A stretch of DNA of 14,162 nucleotides, taken from contig JAHRWJ010000117.1 of the NCBI GenBank assembly GCA_019090185.1, positions 1 through 14,162 of the forward strand. Direction: 5' to 3'. Source of the stretch: Immundisolibacteraceae bacterium (GTDB lineage Bacteria > Pseudomonadota > Gammaproteobacteria > Immundisolibacterales > Immundisolibacteraceae). The stretch's first letter is position 1, and the number at the start of each line of letters is the position of its first letter. The notes beneath the pieces were generated by a model, which was not told where the DNA came from, made no database searches, and saw only the letters and a list, made by a program, of their open reading frames with translations. The position numbers and the translations under genes are program-made. This document shows positions 1 to 6,599 of this stretch, one piece after another.

Positions 1-16
1 ATCGAGGGAGACAGTG

Positions 17-1426
17 ATGATAGGCAACCTTTCCAGTGGGATTAAACAGACCCTACTTTACGGCGCCAGTATTGCCCTGATGAAGGGTGTCTCCCTGGTT
101 ATGCTGCCTATCTTCGCCTACCACCTGACCCCGGACGATTTTGGCCGCCTTGAAGTCGTTGCCAGTTTGGCGATCATTGGCAGCGTGTTGGTCGGTATGG
201 GGCTCGAAGACGCACTTTATCGGTTTGCCGGTAGTGCGGACAATGAACAGCAGCGGCGCAACATCGCTGCCGAGATTTTTAGCATCGCCATGCTTTTGGG
301 TGGCGCTGCCGGATTAGTCGGCTGGTGGATTGCCGAACCCCTCGCCAACTGGATGCCCGGTGATGCAATTACCTATGAAGTACAGCTCGTACTTTGGCTG
401 TTGATGCTCGAAGGTTGTATTGCGATCCCCCTCGGTTGGCTAAGAATGTCGAACCAGGCATTGTTATTTTTCGGCCTCAATACCGGGCGAGCTATGCTAC
501 AGGCCTCACTAGCCCTATGGCTGCTTACTCAGGGCCGCGGTGTTGCCGGCGTACTAGAGGCGGGTCTGTTCGCGGCGCTGACGCAGGCACTACTGCTCAG
601 CGTGATCCACATCCGTGATGTTGGCATTAGTTTTAGCTACCAGACCACCCGCCAGGCGATGGTTTATAGCGCGCCGATTATGGCCAGTGCACTGGTCGCG
701 TTTGCGTTAAACGGGCTAGACCGCTGGCTTCTGGCCGATTACACCACCCTGACCGATGTCGCTCTGTTTGGTGTAGCGGCCAAGTTTGCGTTACCCGTTA
801 TTTTGCTAATGCAACCCTTCACTATGTGGTGGAATCCGCGCCGTTTTGCCGTGCTTAAAGAGCCTAACGGAGCGGCTAAAGCCAGCAAATTCATCGTCAT
901 CGGCCTCGTTCTGACCCTGGCGATTTCATTACCCGTTGGCCTAGCAGCACCGCTGCTAATTAGCTGGTTACTACCTGAAAGTTATGCCCTGGCCGGCCAT
1001 TACGCCATCGCGCTGGTCGTGGTGATGATGCTCAAAGAGATGGCCGACCTGATCAACGTCGGCTGTTTTATTGGCAAAACCACTGGCAGTCAGTTCGCCA
1101 TCAATACGATCAGTGCAATCTGTGGCGTCAGCGCTATGCTTTACTGGATACCCGAATACGCAGTCTGGGGAGTCATCGGCGCCTTAATAATGGCACGGGG
1201 TCTGCGATTGCTACTTTTTTTAGCAACCAGCCAACACTACCTGCCACTGCCCTACCCGATTCGAAGCCTAGTACTGGTCACCGCAATCACACTCGTTACA
1301 CTGACTCTCGGGTTTTTCAGCAACCATCAACTAGGCCAGCTGAGCACGATGATAGTCGGTGGTTGCTGTTTAGCGCTGGTGACGGTGGCGATGAAATTAA
1401 TCCCGATACCTCACCGCCACGGTTAA
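17..1426 (+). CDS. Wzx-like polysaccharide flippase (MOP superfamily membrane protein)
   Basis: Inner-membrane protein of 469 residues predicted to flip undecaprenyl-diphosphate-linked repeat units across the cytoplasmic membrane. Nearly the whole chain is hydrophobic segments (about 12-14 by eye) separated by short charged loops. The N-terminus, with a YGASIALMKGVSLVMLPI stretch followed by LTPDDFGRLEVV, is typical of Wzx/RfbX-like oligosaccharide transporters. Length fits the family. I start at ATG 17 rather than GTG 14: the purine-rich GAGGGAG at 4-10 sits 6 nt before the ATG but only 3 nt before the GTG. The stop TAA (1424-1426) shares its last A with the ATG of the next gene, so the two are translationally coupled. 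The promoter lies outside the window. Family assignment is firm; the transported glycan is unknown, and MOP exporters of related type cannot be excluded. Confidence 0.88.
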   Translation: MIGNLSSGIKQTLLYGASIALMKGVSLVMLPIFAYHLTPDDFGRLEVVASLAIIGSVLVGMGLEDALYRFAGSADNEQQRRNIAAEIFSIAMLLGGAAGLVGWWIAEPLANWMPGDAITYEVQLVLWLLMLEGCIAIPLGWLRMSNQALLFFGLNTGRAMLQASLALWLLTQGRGVAGVLEAGLFAALTQALLLSVIHIRDVGISFSYQTTRQAMVYSAPIMASALVAFALNGLDRWLLADYTTLTDVALFGVAAKFALPVILLMQPFTMWWNPRRFAVLKEPNGAAKASKFIVIGLVLTLAISLPVGLAAPLLISWLLPESYALAGHYAIALVVVMMLKEMADLINVGCFIGKTTGSQFAINTISAICGVSAMLYWIPEYAVWGVIGALIMARGLRLLLFLATSQHYLPLPYPIRSLVLVTAITLVTLTLGFFSNHQLGQLSTMIVGGCCLALVTVAMKLIPIPHRHG

Positions 1427-2841
1427 TGGTCATTTCCCGAACATGGCTAACCACCACGGGTCAGCGCCAGGGAGCACTCGCAGGTTTAGCCAGCCTGTTA
1501 ATTAGTGCCATTTGGATGCTATTCCCCCAGCCAATTTCGGTCGCCATCATTTGTGCGTTTCCGGTCGCAGCCATCGCCTTTATCAGCCGTCCTTTTGTGA
1601 CGGTTCTGCTATTTGTGCTGTTTTCCTTTTTTCGCATCCATGAGCTGTTTCCGCCGCTTTATGACCTAAAAATCCCATTAACGCTCTCCGCTGGGGCCCT
1701 CGGTGCGCTGGTCTGGCATGTCGGTATAAGCCGCCAGGTAAACATGTACTGGCGATCAGAACTGACCATGCTTAGCCTGTTTTTCGGCGTCGTCGTGGTT
1801 GGTCTTCTGCTGTCCAGCAACCGCGCCGTCGCATTTGCTTATTTCAACAGTAATTACTGGAAAATAATGGTGATGTGTTTTGCCATCACCTGGCTGTCGC
1901 GCAGCCAACGTGATTTCCTGCTCGCGTCTCGACTGATCACATTGGCAGGGTTGCTGGTTGCAGCAGTGGCACTACACAACAAGATCAACGCCATCGGCCT
2001 GGTCGAGGGTAGTCGGGTGACCATTGGTCGATCCTTCGGTTCTGTGCTGGGGGACCCCAATGACCTGGCATTGGTGCTGCTGTTTCCAATGTCCTTTGCC
2101 GTCAGCATCTCCTGCACACCAGCGCTGGGCACGATCAATCGATTACTCGGCATAATTAGTGTGCCACTGCTGTTTATGGCTCTGTTAGCGACTCAAAGTC
2201 GGGGTGGCCTGATCGGGGTGATTGCCGTGTTCGGGGTGTTTGCCTATCGCCGGGTCAAATCCAAACTACTCTTAATCAATCTGGGCGTTATCCTTGTTGT
2301 CGGGCTCTACCTGCTGGCAGGAATCTCCGGGCGGGCCTCCGGTGGTAGTGCTGAGGCGGGGGTTGATGAATCCGCAATGGGTCGGATCTACGCATGGCAA
2401 GCGGCTTTCAACATGGCCATGGAACGGCCCTTAACCGGGGTTGGCATTGATAACTTCGTCGCCAATTACTTTTTCTACAGCCCCCACTGGGACGGCTTAA
2501 ACCACGCTGTTCATAGCACCTGGTTCGGCGTGTTGGCCGAGACCGGGTTTGTTGGCCTGATAGTTTTTGTGGCGGTGATTGTCATGCTACTGAAAACCGC
2601 CAATCACACACTGGAAACCCTCAACAAACAACCTAACCCGGCCCTGGTCGCGACCGTTTACACCAGTGCCGAAGCCGTGCTGGCCGGGCTGGTTGGAACG
2701 GTGGCAGCTGGCACCTTTCTAACCCAGGGCTTTACCTGGCCCCTCTATATTCTGGCTGCTCTCGTGATCTCAATCGCCCATTGGACCGAGATCAATTGCC
2801 CAGCATCAGCAAGCACGACCCCGTCGATAACAACCTCATAA
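1426..2841 (+). CDS. O-antigen ligase / polymerase family membrane protein (Wzy/WaaL-like)
   Basis: Multi-spanning inner-membrane protein of 471 residues with about 10-12 hydrophobic segments. It carries the marks of the O-antigen ligase/Wzy family: a FGSVLGDPNDLAL stretch, TQSRGG (about residues 256-261, conserved Arg259) before a transmembrane helix, and in the periplasmic loop GVGIDNF followed by H363-S-T-W-F-G-V-L-A-E372-T-G-F-V-G. That His/Glu motif is typical of enzymes acting on undecaprenyl-linked glycans. An earlier in-frame start exists at 1363, but ATG 1426 overlaps the flippase stop (TAATG) and gives a normal N-terminus, so coupled initiation is preferred. Sequence alone does not separate a polymerase that links repeat units from a ligase that transfers finished chains to an acceptor. 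Next to a flippase, and with a chain-length protein downstream, polymerase seems slightly more likely. It resembles the ligase-like proteins of exosortase-associated EPS loci. Confidence 0.85.
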   Translation: MVISRTWLTTTGQRQGALAGLASLLISAIWMLFPQPISVAIICAFPVAAIAFISRPFVTVLLFVLFSFFRIHELFPPLYDLKIPLTLSAGALGALVWHVGISRQVNMYWRSELTMLSLFFGVVVVGLLLSSNRAVAFAYFNSNYWKIMVMCFAITWLSRSQRDFLLASRLITLAGLLVAAVALHNKINAIGLVEGSRVTIGRSFGSVLGDPNDLALVLLFPMSFAVSISCTPALGTINRLLGIISVPLLFMALLATQSRGGLIGVIAVFGVFAYRRVKSKLLLINLGVILVVGLYLLAGISGRASGGSAEAGVDESAMGRIYAWQAAFNMAMERPLTGVGIDNFVANYFFYSPHWDGLNHAVHSTWFGVLAETGFVGLIVFVAVIVMLLKTANHTLETLNKQPNPALVATVYTSAEAVLAGLVGTVAAGTFLTQGFTWPLYILAALVISIAHWTEINCPASASTTPSITTS

Positions 2842-2860
2842 CCTCCCCAAAATCGCAACC

Positions 2861-2876
2861 TGCAATTCAAATTGCA
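2861..2876. repeat. 16-bp inverted repeat TGCAAT-N4-ATTGCA, possible activator site
   Basis: Perfect 6-bp arms (2861-2866 and 2871-2876) around TCAA. It lies 20 nt after the stop of the Wzy-like gene and about 210 bp upstream of the sigma-54-type -12 element. It has no T-tract and a weak AT-rich stem, so it is a poor terminator. A dimeric regulator site is more plausible. Function is inferred from position only. Confidence 0.4.
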
Positions 2877-2893
2877 TACCGATCTTCACCCAT

Positions 2894-2919
2894 CGGCTTA
2901 CGGGCTGGTTTCTAAGCCG
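2894..2919. repeat. Inverted repeat CGGCTTA-N12-TAAGCCG
   Basis: Perfect 7-bp arms at 2894-2900 and 2913-2919 with a 12-nt loop. No run of T follows on either strand, so a standard intrinsic terminator is unlikely. It could be a second operator or enhancer-like site for the downstream promoter, or an RNA stem at the end of the flippase-Wzy message. Confidence 0.35.
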
Positions 2920-3072
2920 CTCTGATCCCCGCCTTGCGCTGATCATGCCAGTAAAAGTTTGAATTATGAACTATAAAAGACATTAATATCTATATGTAAA
3001 TAACTGAATTTAATATAAAAATTTTCAAAAAATGCATTTTCTATCAACCTTATCTGTCACCGCTCCTAAAAC

Positions 3073-3088
3073 TGGCTCGATCTATGCA
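3073..3088 (+). promoter_or_regulatory. Sigma-54 (RpoN)-type -24/-12 promoter
   Basis: The sequence TGGCTCG-ATCT-ATGCA matches the known sigma-54 consensus TGGCACG-N4-TTGCW at all but two defined positions. It has the invariant GG (3074-3075) and GC (3086-3087) exactly 10 nt apart. Transcription would start near 3098-3100, giving a leader of about 53 nt before the AGGAG/ATG of the 21-residue peptide. The match is on the correct strand, close upstream of the operon, and downstream of AT-rich DNA and palindromes that could serve as activator and bending-protein sites. A 16-bp match can arise by chance, so experimental mapping would be decisive. Confidence 0.55.
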
Positions 3089-3152
3089 TTAAGGATGTTG
3101 TAGACCCTGGACGTTCCGTTCCAAGGGCCGCGCATCAGGTGTAGGAGCGACC

Positions 3153-3218
3153 ATGAAAAAAATCAAAAGTTTGACATTCAAAGAGCCCGAATCGAGCTTC
3201 ACTGGAACACCCAGGTGA
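3153..3218 (+). CDS. 21-residue leader peptide coupled to the acyltransferase
   Basis: Short ORF with ATG at 3153, preceded by AGGAG (3143-3147) at a 5-nt spacing, which is a better ribosome-binding site than the following gene has. The product starts MKKIKSLTFK and ends SSFTGTPR. It is basic at the N-terminus, lacks a hydrophobic segment, and matches no family I recognise. Its stop TGA (3216-3218) overlaps the GTG start (3215-3217) of the acyltransferase as GTGA, the classic layout for coupled translation. The acyltransferase GTG has no clear Shine-Dalgarno of its own, so the peptide probably serves to deliver ribosomes to it, and may act as a regulatory leader. It could also be a functional small protein or a chance ORF; the combination of site, start and overlap argues against chance. 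Confidence 0.5.
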   Translation: MKKIKSLTFKEPESSFTGTPR

Positions 3219-3973
3219 ACGTCTCAGCCCCTGCCAATCTAACCGGCATCAACCGCTTACGGCTCTGGCTGAAACAGAGCCAACAACCCCTCCCGCGGTT
3301 ACTGTTTCGGTTAATAAAAACGACCCGCGGTATAGAATTAGTAGCGCCCAGCTGGCTAATGCGGCCCTGTTATAACCTCTATTGCCTGCTCCACGGTTCA
3401 CTGGCCACCATCAGCCGTATCCTCATCTGGACGCCCCTATTTAAAGGCAGGCTTAGCCAGGTCGGCAGACACCTCTATCTATATAGCGGTCTACCCTATA
3501 TCTGTGGGCCTCTGCAAATTTGCATCGGCAATAACTGCCGAATTAGCGGCCAGACCACTTTTAGTGGTCGCACCTCAGCCGAGCAGATACCTCAGCTGAC
3601 CATCGGTGACAACGTCGACATCGGCTGGACCACTACCATTGCGGTAGGCAGTCAAGTGTTGATTGGTGATAACACCCGTATTGCCGGCGGCTGTCTGTTG
3701 GCAGGCTACCCAGGTCACCCTTTTGACCCGGTTGCTCGGGCCAAAGGTGAACCCGACACTGACCGACAGGTCGGTGACATACGTATAGAAGATGACGTCT
3801 GGTTAGCCACCGGGGTTACTGTTATTGCTGGGGTGACTATTGGCCATGGAACGATTGTGGCTACCGGCAGTGTGGTCACCCATAACCTACCGCCGATGGT
3901 GTTGGCGGCCGGAGTACCCGCACGCATTATTCGCAACATTGATATCGACAGCTACGCCCGCGGAGGTGACTAA
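3215..3973 (+). CDS. Hexapeptide-repeat (left-handed beta-helix) acyltransferase
   Basis: Protein of 252 residues. From about residue 103 it shows repeated [LIV]-G-x-x-x-x units (IGNNCRI, IGDNVDI, IGDNTRI, IEDDVWL, IGHGTIV) ending in PPMVLAAGVPARIIR, the standard close of the LbH acetyltransferase fold (NodL/WcaF/VatD-like). An inserted loop GYPGHPFDP contains His168, in the place of the catalytic His in maltose/galactoside O-acetyltransferase relatives. The first ~100 residues are family-variable, with a mildly hydrophobic patch. It probably O- or N-acylates a sugar of the polysaccharide from an acyl-CoA donor in the cytoplasm. The GTG start at 3215 is the only start after an in-frame TAG at 3101 and is coupled to the leader ORF by a GTGA overlap. 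The next gene begins 1 nt after the stop. The acyl group and acceptor cannot be told from sequence. Confidence 0.85.
   Translation: MNVSAPANLTGINRLRLWLKQSQQPLPRLLFRLIKTTRGIELVAPSWLMRPCYNLYCLLHGSLATISRILIWTPLFKGRLSQVGRHLYLYSGLPYICGPLQICIGNNCRISGQTTFSGRTSAEQIPQLTIGDNVDIGWTTTIAVGSQVLIGDNTRIAGGCLLAGYPGHPFDPVARAKGEPDTDRQVGDIRIEDDVWLATGVTVIAGVTIGHGTIVATGSVVTHNLPPMVLAAGVPARIIRNIDIDSYARGGD
3962..3968 (+). promoter_or_regulatory. Ribosome-binding site GGAGGTG fixing the start of the TuaH-like glycosyltransferase
   Basis: Near-consensus Shine-Dalgarno inside the last codons of the acyltransferase, 6 nt before ATG 3975. It shows that translation starts there and not at an in-frame ATG at 3840, which would overlap the acyltransferase by 134 nt. 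Confidence 0.8.
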
Positions 3974-3974
3974 G

Positions 3975-5147
3975 ATGGCTAGAGACCTAGTTGTTTTTGG
4001 CGAGGACTGGGGCGCGCTTCCCAGCAGCACCCAGCACTTAATTGGCCATTTGGCCCAGCAGCGCAAGGTCATCTGGGTTAACTCGATTGGACTGCGCCGA
4101 CCTCGTTTGAATTATCAAGACCTGCGCAGAGCCTGGAAAAAATTATCAGCCTGCTCTAAAAAACGGCCCGTTTATTCTGAAAACCTGGCATCGCGGAGCG
4201 AGGTCACAACGCCGGCGTATCCTGTCAGTCAGCATTTCCAGTTAATTCAACCGCGGACTCTGCCTGCGCCACGGAGTGCCCTGGCCCGCAACATAGCCAC
4301 CCGGCTATTGAGCCAGCAGCTCTATCCGGTTATTGACCGTGCAGCACTAAACCGCCCGATTATATGGACTTCACTACCCACCGCGGTTGATGTCGCTGCT
4401 CAGTTAAAGACACAACTCCCTGGAGCAAGTCTGGTCTACTACTGCGGCGATGACTTTAGCGCACTGGCTGGCGTTGACCACCAAACCGTCTGTAAACGCC
4501 AGCAAGAACTTGCCGTTCAGGCTGACTTGATCGTGACCGCCAGTGAGAGTCTTTACTACCGATTCTCGCCAACAAAGTGCCGTCTGCTCAATCACGGCGT
4601 CGACCTTGAGCTCTTCACCAAACCTGCGAGCCGTGCCGCAGACTTGCCCGACGACGGCCGGCCTATCGCTGGCTTTTATGGCAGTTTAAACAGCTGGATT
4701 GATTTTAAATTATTACAGCGGGTTATTACCCAGTTACCGAACTGGCACTTTGTGTTTGTTGGCAGAGTCACCGCAGCCGCAACAAAACTAAAAAACCTCG
4801 GCAATGTACACCTATTGGGTGAGCGCCCCCATCAGCAGCTCCCGCAATACAGTCAGCACTGGCAGGCCGCTCTGCTGCCGTTCGTCGATAACCCACAAAT
4901 TCGAGCCTGTAACCCACTAAAACTACGGGAATACCTGGCCGCTGGCCGGCCTATTGTATCGACCCCCTTCCCGGCGTTAACGCCATACCTCAGCTGGTTG
5001 AAAGTGGTTAATGACCCGCAATCCATGGTGACTAGCTTGCGTCAGTGTGCCGCTTCGACCATCGATATTCAGCGCGCTGAATCGGTTAAACAGGAAAGTT
5101 GGGCGAAAAAGTCGGAGCAACTCGATAGCTGGCTAGAAGCCCTATGA
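3975..5147 (+). CDS. Glycosyltransferase, TuaH-like (GT-B fold)
   Basis: Cytoplasmic glycosyltransferase of 390 residues. The N-terminus, MARDLVVFGEDWGALPSSTQHL, resembles TuaH-type transferases of EPS and teichuronic acid loci, where FGEDWG and PSSTQHL recur. Other GT-B marks are IVTASESLY (end of the N-terminal domain), HGVDLELF (His207 onward), FYGSLNSWIDF, and a nucleotide-sugar-binding region NPLKLREYLAAGRPIVSTP (residues 313-331, with Lys316 and Glu319). It would add one sugar to the lipid-linked repeat unit. Start chosen from the strong GGAGGTG site 6 nt upstream. The stop TGA overlaps the ATG of the next gene (ATGA), so expression is coupled with the chain-length protein. Donor sugar and linkage are unknown. 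Confidence 0.87.
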   Translation: MARDLVVFGEDWGALPSSTQHLIGHLAQQRKVIWVNSIGLRRPRLNYQDLRRAWKKLSACSKKRPVYSENLASRSEVTTPAYPVSQHFQLIQPRTLPAPRSALARNIATRLLSQQLYPVIDRAALNRPIIWTSLPTAVDVAAQLKTQLPGASLVYYCGDDFSALAGVDHQTVCKRQQELAVQADLIVTASESLYYRFSPTKCRLLNHGVDLELFTKPASRAADLPDDGRPIAGFYGSLNSWIDFKLLQRVITQLPNWHFVFVGRVTAAATKLKNLGNVHLLGERPHQQLPQYSQHWQAALLPFVDNPQIRACNPLKLREYLAAGRPIVSTPFPALTPYLSWLKVVNDPQSMVTSLRQCAASTIDIQRAESVKQESWAKKSEQLDSWLEAL

Positions 5148-6577
5148 ACGGCCTCTCCTATCAGCTAGTAAGAATTCTTAATGGTGCCTGGAGACGCCGC
5201 TATGCCGTATTAACCCCAATACTCATACTGCCCATAATGGGGCTGTTGGTTGGCACGCTTACACCGCAACATTATCGGTCCCACACCAGTATGTTGATTC
5301 AGGAAACCGCAAAAATGAATCCATTTCTGCAGGATTTAGCGGTCTCTTCGATGGTCGACGAACGCATGGAGGCATTAAAAACGCTACTCCGTAGTCGCCA
5401 CATACTCGGCGCAGTCGCTGAACAGCGCGGCCTGATAGCCGCCGATGCACCAGCCAGAGATTACGACCTGGCGATCGATCAGCTAGCAGACGCGGTGGCC
5501 GTAGAGATGGTTGGCAAAGACTTGATCCGCATCGACTACGAAGCAGCTGAACCTGAGGGCATGGAACAGACCCTGAACCTCATTAGTGATTACTTTATCG
5601 AGCAGCTGCTCGCGCCAGAGCGCTCTTCGATGCGGGATTCAAGCACTTTTCTATCAGAGCACTTGCTGCAACGGCGGGATCAGCTGGAGACCGCTGAAAC
5701 CGCCCTGGCCCGGTTTAAGGATGAACACGCCAGCGAGTTACCCGAGCTACTGCCAGCAAACCTGGAACGACTCTCCCGACTCAGACAGTTAATAGCAGAA
5801 CGAAAATCTGAATATGCCGGTGCCGTCAAAAGTCTGGGAAGTCTCGACCAACAGCTATCCAAAACCAACCCGGTTGTGGCTCGCTTAGAGAAACAAATTG
5901 TCCAACTCAGGGGCGGGCTGGCACTGCTACAAGCAAGATACACCGACCACCACAGCGAGGTGCTCGGTGCCCTACGCGAACTGGGCCGATTGGAACTTGA
6001 GCGCCAAAAAGTCATGGCCAGTGACAGCCAACGCATGAGCAGCGATCAACTCTGGAAAATCGCCACTGTTACCACCACTGACAACAACGCCCAACGCCAG
6101 CCCCTACTAATTTCGCAACTGGAAAATCTGCAACTGGCTCGTAACCGAGTTGAGACCCTTCAGGCTCAGATCGAAAGCCTTGATGTCATGGTGACCAAAC
6201 TCGAGCAGCAGACCACCCGCTTTGGAGATCACGAGCGCGAGCTAGGCCAGTTGGAGCGCGACCTGCGCATTAATAGGGAGCTTTACGAAGATCTGCTGCA
6301 TCGTCGTGAAATGGCCCAGGTCACCGGCTCATTGAGCGTTTTTGAACAGGAGAAGCGGGTCAAGGTTATTGACCGCCCCTTTACCCCGACCGCCCCCGCG
6401 AATCCACCGCTGGCACTTTTCATAGCATCAGGGTTAGTCGGTGGTCTCTTGCTGGGTGTGGGTTTGGCGATGCTACTGGAGTTCACCGACGCCAGCCTAC
6501 GCCATCGTCAGGAAATCGAAGCGATCACCGGTGTGCCGCTGCTCTGCCGCATCCCACCGCTGAACGCACACGGATAG
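5144..6577 (+). CDS. Polysaccharide chain-length determinant / co-polymerase (Wzz/GumC-like), without kinase domain
   Basis: Inner-membrane protein of 477 residues with the Wzz/GumC layout: a short cytoplasmic N-terminus, a transmembrane helix (about residues 20-40, LTPILILPIMGLLVG), a large periplasmic domain rich in heptad-like charged and leucine segments (about 160-390, likely coiled coil), a GNVR-type segment ending ELYEDLLHRREMAQV, a proline-rich stretch PFTPTAPANPPLALF, and a second transmembrane helix (about 426-447). It controls chain length or export together with the Wzy-like protein. The tail after the second helix (SLRHRQEIEAITGVPLLCRIPPL) resembles the linker that precedes the BY-kinase domain in Wzc-type proteins, but the protein stops there and no kinase follows. 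The partner kinase is presumably elsewhere. It resembles chain-length proteins of exosortase-associated EPS loci. Its ATG overlaps the previous stop. Confidence 0.87.
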   Translation: MNGLSYQLVRILNGAWRRRYAVLTPILILPIMGLLVGTLTPQHYRSHTSMLIQETAKMNPFLQDLAVSSMVDERMEALKTLLRSRHILGAVAEQRGLIAADAPARDYDLAIDQLADAVAVEMVGKDLIRIDYEAAEPEGMEQTLNLISDYFIEQLLAPERSSMRDSSTFLSEHLLQRRDQLETAETALARFKDEHASELPELLPANLERLSRLRQLIAERKSEYAGAVKSLGSLDQQLSKTNPVVARLEKQIVQLRGGLALLQARYTDHHSEVLGALRELGRLELERQKVMASDSQRMSSDQLWKIATVTTTDNNAQRQPLLISQLENLQLARNRVETLQAQIESLDVMVTKLEQQTTRFGDHERELGQLERDLRINRELYEDLLHRREMAQVTGSLSVFEQEKRVKVIDRPFTPTAPANPPLALFIASGLVGGLLLGVGLAMLLEFTDASLRHRQEIEAITGVPLLCRIPPLNAHG

Positions 6578-6599
6578 TTCCATTAACGGAGATTTGGTC

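Larger units (their letters stand above)
2842..3152. other. 311-bp regulatory intergenic region inside the EPS locus
   Basis: This gap splits the flippase/Wzy pair from the rest of the locus. It holds two inverted repeats (2861-2876 and 2894-2919), an AT-rich block at 2951-3050 (about 18 of 100 bases are G or C by hand count), a sigma-54-type promoter match (3073-3088), a small possible hairpin (3105-3127: CCCT-GGA pairing with TCC-A-AGGG around an 8-nt loop) and the ribosome-binding site of a leader peptide (AGGAG, 3143-3147). I saw no ORF of useful length on either strand and no T-tract intrinsic terminator after the upstream gene. The layout of palindromes far upstream, then AT-rich bendable DNA, then a -24/-12 element is what activator-dependent sigma-54 control regions look like. 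That functional reading is inference. Confidence 0.7.

Noticed and set aside
1363..1425. Earlier in-frame ATG for the Wzy-like gene
   Set aside because: It would overlap the flippase by 64 nt and add a polar, non-membrane N-terminus; ATG 1426 in the TAATG overlap is the natural coupled start.
1854..2153. Minus-strand ORF opposite the Wzy-like gene
   Set aside because: Shadow of a strongly supported membrane protein gene; its translation shows no domain or hydrophobic pattern.
2842..3152. Riboswitch (for example c-di-GMP class) upstream of the EPS operon
   Set aside because: No match to conserved GEMM-type core bases was seen; only simple inverted repeats and AT-rich DNA are present.
3840..3974. 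45-residue N-terminal extension of the TuaH-like glycosyltransferase
   Set aside because: The extension lies in another frame of the acyltransferase C-terminus, and the GGAGGTG site points to ATG 3975.
5680..6036. 118-residue minus-strand ORF opposite the chain-length gene
   Set aside because: Ser/Arg-rich translation is typical of antisense reading of a Leu/Glu-rich coiled coil; no start site or family.
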